A stretch of DNA of 64,000 nucleotides, from NCBI GenBank assembly GCA_022844135.1, contig JALHMG010000023.1, forward strand, positions 22,625 through 86,624. The letters run 5' to 3'. The notes under the pieces are model-generated. The model was not told the origin of the DNA. It ran no database searches and worked only from the letters and a program-made list of their open reading frames with translations. Positions 25,498 to 36,493 of the stretch are shown piece after piece. Every line of letters begins with the position of its first letter. Position 1 is the stretch's first letter. The translations under genes were made by a program, and so were the position numbers. This DNA is from Lysobacterales bacterium. Lineage in GTDB: Bacteria > Pseudomonadota > Gammaproteobacteria > Xanthomonadales > SZUA-5.

Positions 25498-25646
25498 GCA
25501 TGAGCGCAAACGGACTCGCTTTCGCTTGCGCCTCCGGGCCGCGATCAGGCCGGCCCGATTCTGCACATCAGCCGAAGCGTTCGTCCTCCAGCATGTGCCG
25601 CTGGCGTTCGTCGAAGCGGACTCGCTCTAAGCCGAAGTCTCGTCGC

Positions 25647-27819
<2,173 letters not shown>

Positions 27820-27934
27820 GCGAAGGCTAAGCCGAGACCGGCGCCCCTACCGGAGCGCGAAGTGCGCCCTGAAGAGGGCCGCGCTCCCACGCGGCTTGGC
27901 GGCTTTCGTTCAAATCCAGATGAGCCTCGCAAAT

Positions 27935-28693
27935 TCAGGGCGCGGCCACGATATTCAACCAGAATGACGAACTATCTAGCGATGCGCGGAATATCTCCAT
28001 TGCATGGGTGCGTGCAGCGATTTCGGAACGAAGTTGCCTCTCCGCGGCGGTATCAATTCGCGCCCCGAGTATTATCCCATCTAACAATGGCTCCGGAAAG
28101 GCCACAACGCCTGGAGGATTCAAGTAGTCCACAATGCGCCATTCTTTTTCATAACTCCAGTAGTCTGCCTTGGTAAGGAGAGCGTTGCGCGTTTGATCGT
28201 CTCTCGAATTGTGAATTGGATCGACTTTAGGTCTGTCGATCTGATAATTAACTTGCTGAGCTCTTCCGAAGAATGGCGTGGATGACGAGGCTTTGAACCT
28301 AAGGCAGACTCCTTTATGCGAATCAGCGTAGTGCGCCCACATTAGTATGTTATCTCGAACTTCGGAAAGGCAGTATACCGCGAGCTTTGCTACCTCACTT
28401 CTCATTCCTTTGTCGAGATCGACCAGCAAAGCCTGCCGCTTCAATGGATTCGCTGCAAGTTTGGCTATTCGCCGTCGTTCGGCCCGGCCCATTCCCGGTG
28501 AACGCTGAGAGAACATTTGCATGAAGTACTTTCGGACCTCCGTTTCACCCCCTTTCAGGTCATAGATTGGGGCCGAGTCGAATGGGTCATTGAATTCTAG
28601 GACACTGCCAAATCTCAATGTGCTCTTGGAGATGGTTTCAGCAACCCAGTCAATGTTATTGCCAGCTAACGATCTATATTTGTAGAGGTACAT
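27935..28693 (-). CDS. DUF2971 protein
   Basis: 252 aa. It starts MYLYKYRSLAGNNIDWVAETI and has FNDPFDS, ILMWAHYADSHKGVCLRF and YEKEWRIVDY, the conserved blocks of DUF2971. Members are of unknown function and are often scattered in variable regions. Codon and base use are far more AT-rich than all neighbours, so recent transfer is likely. It lies as an insertion between nirS and the other nitrogen-oxide genes, with no FNR box of its own seen. Confidence 0.87.
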   Translation of the reverse strand: MYLYKYRSLAGNNIDWVAETISKSTLRFGSVLEFNDPFDSAPIYDLKGGETEVRKYFMQMFSQRSPGMGRAERRRIAKLAANPLKRQALLVDLDKGMRSEVAKLAVYCLSEVRDNILMWAHYADSHKGVCLRFKASSSTPFFGRAQQVNYQIDRPKVDPIHNSRDDQTRNALLTKADYWSYEKEWRIVDYLNPPGVVAFPEPLLDGIILGARIDTAAERQLRSEIAARTHAMEIFRASLDSSSFWLNIVAAP

Positions 28694-28930
28694 TCTAGTC
28701 CCAAGATATGAACTAATATCGCCGACGTGAAGGCTAGGCGAGGTGGATGTCTAGAGAAAGCTGTACCACTGATGGACGAAGCCACTAACTTTCACCAATG
28801 AGAACCCCAGAATACTACTAACGACAAATATAACACCGACCTGCAGTTCAATCATGCCTTCGAGGCTTCCTCGAGTACCAATACATGGCGTCAATCGCGC
28901 GTAACGAAGCTTCATTGGCCAAGCTTGAAA

Positions 28931-28956
28931 AGAAAAAGCCGCCCATCGGCGGCTTT
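28931..28956 (-). terminator. Terminator behind the CoA-binding gene
   Basis: On the minus strand AAAGCCGCC-GATG-GGCGGCTTT is followed by TTCTTTTC. It ends transcription from the CoA-binding gene before the DUF2971 gene. Between 28694 and 28930 I see nothing but AT-rich sequence. Confidence 0.8.
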
Positions 28957-28971
28957 GTGAAATACCTCAAA

Positions 28972-29574
28972 TCAACCAAACATCGCGAGGCCAGCGAAGC
29001 ATCGCGAGCGATCTGTCAACCATCGCGACCGCGGCCTGGAGCGGCCAACCGGCGGTCGCCATAGCGAGCCAGCTCGCGAAGCGTTAGGCCGCACTGCCGG
29101 GATCACACTAGCTCTGCACGCGGTGCATGAGTGCCAGGCACCAGCGGAAGATGCGTGTGCCGGGTCAAATGGCTGACAGTACATGAGCGGGCACCCGCCT
29201 TCGATCGGCTCCACTCCGCCGGCGCGGCACAGTTGCAGCGCTTCCTCCGCAACGCTGCCCTGGCCAAAGGATCTGTGGAACCAGATGTGCCGAATGTTTC
29301 TGTCCAGCGCTTCTCTTGCGACCGCGATGGTGGCGGCGGGATGAGTGACGACCATCACTGCCTCAATCGCTTCCGGGATAGAGGCGAGGTTCGCGTAACA
29401 GGGCTTGCCCTCAAGTTGCGTGGAATTCGGATTGATCGCGAAAACCTCGTGCCCGGTCTCGGCCAGCCGTCGATAGATGGCATTCGCAGGAGCGTTTCCC
29501 GTTCGCGACACACCTGCGACGGCGACGCGTTTGCACGCGAGGAAGCTGGCGACCAACGATGGCATTGGGGGCAT
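28972..29574 (-). CDS. CoA-binding (YccU-type) protein, C-terminus probably frameshifted
   Basis: 200 aa as read. The Rossmann-type CoA-binding domain is clear: FLACKRVAVAGVSRTGNAPANAIYRRL, INPN, AVMVVTHPAATIAVAREAL, IWFHRSFGQGSVAEEAL and GGCPLMY. The family then ends within about 20 residues (GHKxMRxxLxLxGxVP). Here the frame runs on for 60 residues of Arg/Ser-rich sequence, whereas the +1 frame from about 29154 reads RIFRWCLALMHRVQS and stops at 29108. A one-base loss is therefore likely. The ATG at 29574 has GAGG seven bases upstream. Two FNR-type boxes lie in the gap to the TonB receptor. Confidence 0.75.
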   Translation of the reverse strand: MPPMPSLVASFLACKRVAVAGVSRTGNAPANAIYRRLAETGHEVFAINPNSTQLEGKPCYANLASIPEAIEAVMVVTHPAATIAVAREALDRNIRHIWFHRSFGQGSVAEEALQLCRAGGVEPIEGGCPLMYCQPFDPAHASSAGAWHSCTACRASVIPAVRPNASRAGSLWRPPVGRSRPRSRWLTDRSRCFAGLAMFG

Positions 29575-29790
29575 GCGACGACCTCGAAACGGCTTGAGGC
29601 TTGAGTTGAGACGACCGCGGAGGCAGGCGCCGTCAGCTCGACCGAGATCATGCACCATGCGCCTAAAGCGAAGCTCACTGCAATTACGCAGCGGGGTTGA
29701 GTCCGTCACACACGACTCCTCATCCCACTTCTCGGTATTTGATTCGAAGCGAATCGCGGGTCGGCTTTCCACGCAACTCGCCCGCGCATC

Positions 29791-29804
29791 TTGACTTGCG
29801 TCAA
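29791..29804. promoter_or_regulatory. FNR/DNR-type box, first of two
   Basis: TTGACTTGCGTCAA is a perfect TTGAC-N4-GTCAA palindrome in the divergent gap between the CoA-binding gene and the TonB receptor gene. It may serve the leftward gene through a long leader, or act with the second box. Between 29575 and 29790 I see no further gene. Confidence 0.75.
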
Positions 29805-29840
29805 GCAGGTGCCATCGCAGTGTGCCGACGCCTCTGGTCC

Positions 29841-29854
29841 TTGATTGGGATCAA
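29841..29854 (+). promoter_or_regulatory. FNR-type box before the TonB receptor gene
   Basis: TTGATTGGGATCAA is an exact match to the FNR/ANR consensus TTGAT-N4-ATCAA, centred 63 bp upstream of the start at 29911 and 50 bp from the previous box. Confidence 0.85.
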
Positions 29855-29910
29855 TCCGTTTCGCACGGGGCGATGTCGAGAATGGGTCATACCACTTCGT
29901 GGACTCGCCA

Positions 29911-32118
29911 ATGACTCGAACCCGACTCGCGCTCGCCATTGCTTTACTGCTGATCCCAGCGTCTGCGCGCTCTGAGGCCGCTGGCGAAACGGCGGCGGCG
30001 CGGTGGCTGGATGGTCTGGTGGTGGTCGCGAGCCGCCGGCCGCAGCCCACCGCTGAGGCGATCGGCAGCTTCTCGGTGCTCGACCGTCGAACCGTGGATC
30101 GGCTGCAGGCGCAGGACATTCGCGATCTGGTGCGCTACGAGCCGGGCGTGCATGTCACGGCGGACGCTACGCGCTTTGGGCTGGATGGGTTCAACATTCG
30201 CGGCGTGCAGGGCAACCGGGTGGCGCTGCGCATCGATGGCGTGCCGCTGTCGGATGGCTTTGCGGTGGGCAGTTTCTCCAACGCCGGTCGCGATCAGCTC
30301 GATCCGGAGCTGTTGGAAACCGTGGAGATCCTGCGCGGGCCGGCGTCGGCGCTTTACGGTTCCGACGCGCTCGGTGGCATCGTCAGTATTGCGACGCGCG
30401 ACCCTGGCGATCTCACCGCTGGGAAGGGCAGCGGCGGGCGCGCGCGGATGTCGCTCGCGACTCGCGACCGCAGCCGGCGTGCCAGTGTGATCGCAGCGCT
30501 GCAGGGCGCAACGCATGGCGTGCTGTTGGGACACGCGGAGCGTCGCGGGCACGAACTCGACAATCGACCGCTCGCAGCGCCGGACAGCAATCCGGTCGAC
30601 AGCGATCGCAGCACGAGCATCGGCAAATGGACGATCGATGGCGAGTCGGCGCGGCTCAAGTTCGCGTTCGAACGCTTCGAGGCCAACGTCGATACCGATG
30701 TGCGCACGCTGGTGAATGGTCCCGGTCAATTCGCGACCACCGAGCGCTTGCTTGCCGACGACGCCGAACGCCGCGAGCGGGCGTCGGCGGAACTGACGTT
30801 GGATGGTCTGTGGCAGCTCGATGAGCTGCGTTTGCTTGGTTTCTGGCAAGGCTCGCAAGCAGAGCAAAACACCTTGCAGCAACGCCGCGCCGCTCCGCCT
30901 GCCGTACGCTTTCCGACGTTGCGCGAGCGCCGGTTCGATCTTGAGCAGTGGCAGCAAGGCGTCGAGGCAGTAGCGCACAAGCAAACGCAGTGGGGCGGGC
31001 AGACGCAGCAATGGGTGTTCGGCATCGAGGCCTTTCGCACTCGCATCAAGGAACAGCGCGATGGCCGCGAGATAAACCTCAGCACCGGTGCGGCGACCAA
31101 CGTGATCCTCGGCGAACGTCTGCCGGTGCGCGATTTCCCGAATTCGCGATTGCGCAGCGTCGGCGCTTTTGCGGCCGCCGAATTCCCGCTTTGGGAATCG
31201 AATTGGGTGCTGCTGCCAGGTTTGCGTTTCGATCGTTTTGCCGTCGATCCGACCGCCGATGCGCTGTTCGTCGAGGACAATCCCGGGCGCAGTGTGGTCG
31301 CCAGCAGCGACCAGCGGTTGACGCCGAAACTCGGCTTGCGCTTCGATCTATCGGATCGGCAAAGCCTGTACGCAATGCTCGCCGAAGGCTTTCGCGCGCC
31401 GCCGTTCTCGGATGTCAACATTGCGCTGGTGTTGCCGACATTCAATTACGTGGTGCTACCCAATCCCGATCTCAAACCGGAGCGTTCGCGCGGTGTGGAG
31501 TTGGGCTGGTCGGGGTCGAGCGAGGCCATCGACTGGCGCATGGCGGCATTCCACAATCGCTACGACAACTTGATCGAGAGTCGCGTCAACCTGCGCAGCA
31601 ACGCCAACGGCGCGACGGTGTTTCAGTCGGTCAATCGCACCCGCGCACGCATCTTTGGACTGGAGGCGAGCGCCGAGCTGGCGCTCGGCCGTTGGGACGC
31701 GCGCCTTGAGCCGTATTCGCTGCGTATGGCGCTGGCGCATGCGCGTGGCGACGATCGCTCGCGGCGCCAGCCGTTGAATACCGTGCAGCCGGATCGCCTG
31801 TTCGTTGAGCTGCAGCGCGCAGCGCAGCCCGGATGGCCACAGATCGCGGTGAGCGCCACGGCAGTACGGCGCGTCTCGCGCATCGACCGCAGCAGCGTCG
31901 ATCTGTTTGCCCCGCCGGGGCATGTGCTGTGGGATGTTCGCTTAGGCAAGACCATCGCCGAGCGCTGGCGCATCGACCTGGCGATCTACAACTTAGGCGA
32001 CAAACGCCATTGGGATTACGCCAGCTTGCGCGGCGTCACGCGGCAAAATGTGCCCGATTCCAGTTACTACACCGGGCCGGGGCGGAGTGCGGCGCTGACC
32101 GTGGGATGGACGTGGTGA
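29911..32118 (+). CDS. TonB-dependent receptor, heme/hemoglobin type
   Basis: 735-aa outer-membrane receptor. Signal peptide to about residue 22; plug domain with DLVRYEPGVHV, GFNIRGVQGNRVALRIDGVPL and ETVEILRGPASALYGSDALGG; barrel with AEGFRAPPFSDVN and PNPDLKPERSRGVELGW, and a C-terminal Trp. The FRAPP and NPDLKPE signatures belong to the hemoglobin/transferrin/lactoferrin receptor family. The FNR box upstream fits a demand for heme when cytochrome cd1 and NO reductase are made; the ligand is inferred. The start at 29911 is the first with a signal peptide; the frame is open to 29845. Confidence 0.9.
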   Translation: MTRTRLALAIALLLIPASARSEAAGETAAARWLDGLVVVASRRPQPTAEAIGSFSVLDRRTVDRLQAQDIRDLVRYEPGVHVTADATRFGLDGFNIRGVQGNRVALRIDGVPLSDGFAVGSFSNAGRDQLDPELLETVEILRGPASALYGSDALGGIVSIATRDPGDLTAGKGSGGRARMSLATRDRSRRASVIAALQGATHGVLLGHAERRGHELDNRPLAAPDSNPVDSDRSTSIGKWTIDGESARLKFAFERFEANVDTDVRTLVNGPGQFATTERLLADDAERRERASAELTLDGLWQLDELRLLGFWQGSQAEQNTLQQRRAAPPAVRFPTLRERRFDLEQWQQGVEAVAHKQTQWGGQTQQWVFGIEAFRTRIKEQRDGREINLSTGAATNVILGERLPVRDFPNSRLRSVGAFAAAEFPLWESNWVLLPGLRFDRFAVDPTADALFVEDNPGRSVVASSDQRLTPKLGLRFDLSDRQSLYAMLAEGFRAPPFSDVNIALVLPTFNYVVLPNPDLKPERSRGVELGWSGSSEAIDWRMAAFHNRYDNLIESRVNLRSNANGATVFQSVNRTRARIFGLEASAELALGRWDARLEPYSLRMALAHARGDDRSRRQPLNTVQPDRLFVELQRAAQPGWPQIAVSATAVRRVSRIDRSSVDLFAPPGHVLWDVRLGKTIAERWRIDLAIYNLGDKRHWDYASLRGVTRQNVPDSSYYTGPGRSAALTVGWTW

Positions 32119-32230
32119 GTGGTACACACGCAGCCTCGAAGACACGAAGAACGAAAGGCTAGACCGGCTCGTTGCGGCGCAAATCCGTAGCTGCGCGACA
32201 GCGTGTGTGTTGGCGCTGACGCCTCGCCGC

Positions 32231-32650
32231 CTAAGCGCGCTGCTGCGAGCGCTGATGCGCTTGCACGCAGGGCGCGTACGCGCGGTCTTCGACCTGGATG
32301 TGCGTCGTCAGCCAGTTCTTCAAGAACGTGTGCACGTCGCTGGCAACGCTGGTGTCGCCGCGCGCGAAGCGCTGGCCGAAGTTGTCCAGCGTGCGACGAA
32401 AATGCTCGTGCTCATCGTGGTGATCGTTGAGTTGCGGATAGCGACTCACGCGCAGCAGGCTCTCCTCGAAGATGAAATGCACGGCGACATAGGTGCCTAG
32501 AGATTTCAACACCTGCGCCAAAGTTGCCTGCCCGGCGCCGCGCTGGATCGCCGCATCCAAGGTGTTGATGCTGTCGATCAGCATGCGGTGCTGGCGATCG
32601 ATAGTGGGAATGCCCAAGCTTAAGGTCTCGTTCCACTCGATCGCGCTCAT
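32231..32650 (-). CDS. Bacteriohemerythrin
   Basis: 139-aa di-iron O2/NO-binding four-helix protein. It begins MSAIEWNETLSLGIPTIDRQHRMLIDSIN and has HFIFEESLL and NDHHDEHEHF, with the seven ligands near His22, His58, Glu62, His77, His81, His116 and Asp121 in usual order. An FNR-type box is centred 88 bp upstream. Its place beside nitrite and NO reductase suggests a part in handling O2 or NO; this is inference. Confidence 0.92.
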   Translation of the reverse strand: MSAIEWNETLSLGIPTIDRQHRMLIDSINTLDAAIQRGAGQATLAQVLKSLGTYVAVHFIFEESLLRVSRYPQLNDHHDEHEHFRRTLDNFGQRFARGDTSVASDVHTFLKNWLTTHIQVEDRAYAPCVQAHQRSQQRA

Positions 32651-32731
32651 GTCGTCCCCTGTCGGTTAGCCGTGCGTCCGCCCGATCGGCCAACGCCCGC
32701 GCAACCATGGTCGGTTTGCGAAGACCACGCA

Positions 32732-32745
32732 TTGACGTTGGTCAA
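32732..32745 (-). promoter_or_regulatory. FNR/DNR-type box upstream of hemerythrin
   Basis: TTGACGTTGGTCAA is a perfect TTGAC-N4-GTCAA palindrome, 88 bp (centre) before the hemerythrin start. It overlaps the last codon and stop of the 64-aa gene upstream. Confidence 0.8.
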
Positions 32746-32936
32746 TCGCCGGGAGCATTTGCGTCATCGATTGCTAACAGGAATCGCGCAGCGGCCTGAC
32801 CGTGCATCGCTCGCAATCGCTCCAGCGCGTGCACCAGGGACGGATCGGGGTAGAGCGCCTGGGCTTGCGCAATCGCATCGGCGGCGCACTCCAGGCGCTC
32901 GATATAGGTCTGCAACGGATCGCTTTCGCGGCTCAT
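32742..32936 (-). CDS. Small conserved-looking protein coupled to the SirB2 gene
   Basis: 64 aa, all-helical in appearance, rich in Ala and Leu (DPLQTYIERLECAADAIAQA). The ATG overlaps the SirB2-like stop codon as ATGA, a strong sign of coupled translation in the norB-sirB2 operon. I recognise no family. Possible role linked to NO or nitrite metabolism by context only. Confidence 0.6.
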   Translation of the reverse strand: MSRESDPLQTYIERLECAADAIAQAQALYPDPSLVHALERLRAMHGQAAARFLLAIDDANAPGD

Positions 32937-33352
32937 GCCCATCCCCACCAGCGCAACCAGCCGAGCGGATGGTGCGCGCGTGCGATGCCGGCCATCAGCA
33001 GGTAAACCACCAGTGCGACCGAATAGCTGACGAACCGCTGGCGCCACTCGCGAGCGCGCTTCATTGCCAGCGAGCCGAGCACGATGTAAAGCACGAGTAG
33101 AGCAAGCTTGACCGTCAGCCAGTCATGCGCGATCGGGTACACGTGCAGCATCGTCATCAGCATCAATGCGGCCGTCAGCAGCACACTATCGATGCTGTAG
33201 CTCAAGTATCGAAGCGGCGCACTCATCGGCCAGTGCTGGCCCGCCAATCCCGCAGCGCCGCGCATTGCGAACAATGCGCCGCTGGCGATGACGCTTGCGA
33301 TATGCACCTGCTTGACGATGGGGTAGTACTCGATCACGGTCAGTAAACCCAA
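32933..33352 (-). CDS. SirB2-family membrane protein
   Basis: 139 aa with four membrane helices. It has YPIVKQVHIASVIASGALFAMRG, DSVLLTAALML and WLTVKLALLVLYIVLGSLAMKR, as in SirB/SirB2 proteins. The start is TTG at 33352 or GTG at 33337; neither has a clear ribosome site. Only about a dozen bases separate it from norB, so it is in the norB operon. A role in NO metabolism is suggested only by position. Confidence 0.82.
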   Translation of the reverse strand: MGLLTVIEYYPIVKQVHIASVIASGALFAMRGAAGLAGQHWPMSAPLRYLSYSIDSVLLTAALMLMTMLHVYPIAHDWLTVKLALLVLYIVLGSLAMKRAREWRQRFVSYSVALVVYLLMAGIARAHHPLGWLRWWGWA

Positions 33353-33364
33353 CGAACCGCCAAG

Positions 33365-35626
33365 TCAGGACGTCGCCGTTATCGCCAGCGATTGCGGTTC
33401 GCCCCGGCGCAGCCACAAGCCGGCGACAAACAGCGCCAGCGCCACCGCACCGATCGAGAAGATGGTGTCGCCGGGCACGCGCATCCATACAAGTACCTCG
33501 ATGATCGGTCGGCCCATGAACTCGGCGGACCGTGCGTACCAGTAGCCGTTCTCGAGCGCAGCGCTGAGTTGCAGCAAGCCGATCGGCAGCAGCGTCAGCA
33601 AGGCCATCAGGCTGAGCCCGATGTTCAACGTCCAGAAACTGGTTTTCAACAGGCCACCGTTCCAAACCGCATCGGGGCGCAAACCGCGCAGGCAGAACAG
33701 CATCAGGCCAATGCCGAGCATGCCGTAGACGCCGAACAACGCAGTGTGGCCATGTAACGGCGTCAGATTCAAGCCTTGCATGTAATAAAGCGCCAGCGGC
33801 GTGTTGATCAGAAAGCCGAACAGGCCGGCGCCGACAAGATTCCAGAACGACACGGCAATAAAAAACATGATCGGCCAGCGATAACGCGCCATCCACGGCG
33901 TCGCCTGGCTGTGCGTATAGGTCTCATAGGCTTCGATGCCGATGAACGCAAGTGGCACCACTTCCAAGGCTGAGAACGAGGCGCCGAGCGCCACCACGGC
34001 GGTCGTGGTGCCAGTGAAATACAAGTGGTGGAAGGTGCCGAGTACGCCACCGGAGAGAAATACGACAGTCGCGAACAGCACCGCGACCGTGGCGCTGCGG
34101 GCGCGCACCAGTCCCAGCTTGACGAACAAGAAGCTCATCACGGCGACAGCGAACACTTCGAAAAAGCCTTCGACCCACAAGTGCACCACCCACCAGCGCC
34201 AGTACTCGACCATCGACAGATGCGTGTGTTCGCCCCACATCAGGCCGGCGCCGTAGAACAAACCGATCGCGACCGTGGAGAGAAACAACAATCCGACGAT
34301 CGACGCCATCTCATCGCGTTGGCGCAATGCCGGCCACAGCGCGCGGCCCATCAACACCAGCCACAGCATCAAACCGACGAACAGGAAGATTTGCCAGAAG
34401 CGACCGATGTCGACGTATTCCCATCCTTGGTGTCCGAACCAGAAGTTGTGCGCCAGCCCAAGCTTTTGCATGACCGCAAACCACTGTCCGGCAAAGGCGC
34501 CGACGACGATGATCAGCAGGCACAGGAACAGGAAGTTCACGCCCAGCCGCTGCAGCGGCGGCTCGTAACCGGAGATCGCCGGCGCGATGTAAAGTCCGGT
34601 GCCGAGCCACGCGGTGGCGATCCACAGCACCGCCAGTTGCGTGTGCCAACTGCGAGTGAGCGAATACGGCAACACCTCGGCGAGCTTCAGTCCATACAAC
34701 TCCTGGCCTTCTACCTGGTAATGCGCGGTGGTGGCGCCGAGCAGGATCTGCACCAGGAACAGCGCCATCACCACCCAGAAATACTTCTGCGTGGCGGCCA
34801 TCGACGGCGTGATTTTTAGCGACAGCAAGGGGTCGGTCGCCGGCGGCGCAGGTGCCCGGTCTTTACCGTGGTAGACCGCATAGTGCCAGCCCAAAAGGCC
34901 TATACCGGCGATCATGAACAGCACGCTGAAGACCGTCCACATGAACTCGCTGGTGGTCGGTTCGTTGCCAGCGAGCGGCTCGTACGGCCAGTTATTGGTG
35001 TACGAGGCCAGACTGTCGGGGCGGGCGGTCGAGGCGGCCCAGGAGGTCCAGAAGAAAAACGCTGCAAGCTGGCGGCGATGCTCTGGCGTATCGACCGTGG
35101 CGTCTTTCATCGCATAGCTTTCCCGCAAACGGGCGGTATCGAGGCCGGTGCCGAACAGGCTGTCGATGTGCGCCGCAACCGAGGCGATGGCTTGCGCGCG
35201 TTGTGCGGAGATCACGATCTCGCCGTTGGCGAACGTGTTGGCGCGCACCAGCGGCCGAAGTTCGGCTTCGAGCTTGGCGCGGTCGCCAACGCTCAGGTCG
35301 GCGTACGCCTTGCCGTGGACTGCCATCGCGCGCAAATCGAGCCACGCGATCAGCTCGCGGTGCAGCCAATCGGCGCTCCAATCGGGCGCCACCAACGCAC
35401 CGTGACCCCAGATCGAACCCAACTGATGACCGCCGATGCTTTGCCAAACTACGCGGCCTTGCTCGATATCGGCGCGCGTGTAAACAACCTCGCCCGACTC
35501 GGTGACGACGCGCTCGGGCATCGGCGGCGCCAATCGATGGATTTCGGTGCCCATGAACAGCAGCACACCGAACGAGCAGACCAAAAGCAAGCCCAGACCC
35601 CACCACAACCGCTGCGTGGTTCGCAT
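33365..35626 (-). CDS. norB: Quinol-dependent nitric oxide reductase (qNor)
   Basis: 753-aa inner-membrane enzyme reducing NO to N2O with electrons from quinol. The N-terminal extension with IWGHGALVAPDWSADWLHRE, which replaces the cytochrome c subunit NorC, marks the qNor type. About fourteen helices follow; heme and FeB ligands are in WHTQLAVLWIATAWLG, WWVVHLWVEGFFE and GTFHHLYFTG. ATG 35626 is chosen because GGAGG lies eight bases upstream. An FNR-type box is centred 65 bp before it and the FNR-like regulator gene is next upstream. Confidence 0.96.
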   Translation of the reverse strand: MRTTQRLWWGLGLLLVCSFGVLLFMGTEIHRLAPPMPERVVTESGEVVYTRADIEQGRVVWQSIGGHQLGSIWGHGALVAPDWSADWLHRELIAWLDLRAMAVHGKAYADLSVGDRAKLEAELRPLVRANTFANGEIVISAQRAQAIASVAAHIDSLFGTGLDTARLRESYAMKDATVDTPEHRRQLAAFFFWTSWAASTARPDSLASYTNNWPYEPLAGNEPTTSEFMWTVFSVLFMIAGIGLLGWHYAVYHGKDRAPAPPATDPLLSLKITPSMAATQKYFWVVMALFLVQILLGATTAHYQVEGQELYGLKLAEVLPYSLTRSWHTQLAVLWIATAWLGTGLYIAPAISGYEPPLQRLGVNFLFLCLLIIVVGAFAGQWFAVMQKLGLAHNFWFGHQGWEYVDIGRFWQIFLFVGLMLWLVLMGRALWPALRQRDEMASIVGLLFLSTVAIGLFYGAGLMWGEHTHLSMVEYWRWWVVHLWVEGFFEVFAVAVMSFLFVKLGLVRARSATVAVLFATVVFLSGGVLGTFHHLYFTGTTTAVVALGASFSALEVVPLAFIGIEAYETYTHSQATPWMARYRWPIMFFIAVSFWNLVGAGLFGFLINTPLALYYMQGLNLTPLHGHTALFGVYGMLGIGLMLFCLRGLRPDAVWNGGLLKTSFWTLNIGLSLMALLTLLPIGLLQLSAALENGYWYARSAEFMGRPIIEVLVWMRVPGDTIFSIGAVALALFVAGLWLRRGEPQSLAITATS

Positions 35627-35684
35627 CGCACCATCCTCCATTCACGGACGTTGGCGATGCTCCGGCCGGCGCACTCGGCGCGCC

Positions 35685-35698
35685 CTGATCTAGATCAG
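35685..35698 (-). promoter_or_regulatory. FNR-type box upstream of norB (variant)
   Basis: CTGATCTAGATCAG is a perfect palindrome differing from TTGAT-N4-ATCAA only in the outermost base on each side. It overlaps the stop codon of the regulator gene and lies 65 bp before the norB start. Confidence 0.65.
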
Positions 35699-36442
35699 AC
35701 GCAATACACTCTTGCCTAACTCCTGTAGCCGCGAGCGATCGGCCAGCGCCATCTCGCGGCGCTCCACCGCGATCAGGCCGTCGTCCTGGAAGCGCCGCAG
35801 CACGCGACTGACGGTTTCGGGCGCGAGGCGCAAATAGCTGGCGATATCGGCGCGCGACATGACGAGGTGCAGATGCGTTGCCGAATAGCCGCGCTGCGCC
35901 TGGCGATCGGCCAAATCCAGCAGGAACGCGGCCAGCCGCTCATCGGCGCTGAAATCGCCCGAGAGCATCGAGGCCTTGCTGATGTCTTTGCTCATCAGCC
36001 GGAACAACTGTTGCTGCAGCGCGGGCATGCGCGTGGCAAGGGTTGCGATCGCCGGAAACGAGAAACGACACAACGTGGTGGTGTCGAGCGTTTGCGCGGC
36101 GCATGGGTAGCGGTTGCGATAAACGCCGTTCAATCCCACCAGCTCGCCGGGCAGAAAAAAGCCCAGCACCTGCTCGCGGCCGTGCTCATCGATGACAAAC
36201 GTCTTGACTGCGCCGGCGCGCACGGCGTACACCGCTCCGAAGTTATCGCGGTCGCGAAATAGCGCGGTCGCCGCAGGAAATGGGCCGATATGTTCAATCA
36301 GGCAATGCAGCTCCGCCAGCTCCGGTTTCCCGTAACCATGCGGCAGGCACACGCTGGCGAAAGCGCAGGTGGTGCAAAAGCGTGTGCTGTCGCCGTCGCC
36401 GTCGAGTGATAGCGATCTTTCGACCGCCGTCATTACCGTCAT
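35690..36442 (-). CDS. FNR/ANR-type oxygen-sensing regulator
   Basis: 250-aa Crp/Fnr protein. Cys23, Cys26 and Cys32 (CTTCAFASVC) and Cys114 (YPCAAQTL) match the four 4Fe-4S ligands of FNR/ANR. An effector domain (GAVKTFVIDEHGREQVLGFFLPGELVGL) precedes a helix-turn-helix with SRADIASYLRLAPETVSRVLRRF, whose E..SR residues read TTGAT half-sites. It is therefore an oxygen sensor rather than a cysteine-free DNR. Five matching boxes lie within 9 kb, in front of nirS, the TonB receptor, hemerythrin and norB. Confidence 0.92.
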   Translation of the reverse strand: MTVMTAVERSLSLDGDGDSTRFCTTCAFASVCLPHGYGKPELAELHCLIEHIGPFPAATALFRDRDNFGAVYAVRAGAVKTFVIDEHGREQVLGFFLPGELVGLNGVYRNRYPCAAQTLDTTTLCRFSFPAIATLATRMPALQQQLFRLMSKDISKASMLSGDFSADERLAAFLLDLADRQAQRGYSATHLHLVMSRADIASYLRLAPETVSRVLRRFQDDGLIAVERREMALADRSRLQELGKSVLRLI

Positions 36443-36493
36443 GAGAGTGCCTTGGCTAACGCAGATGTTCGCGAGATTCTATCGCCGCCGGCG

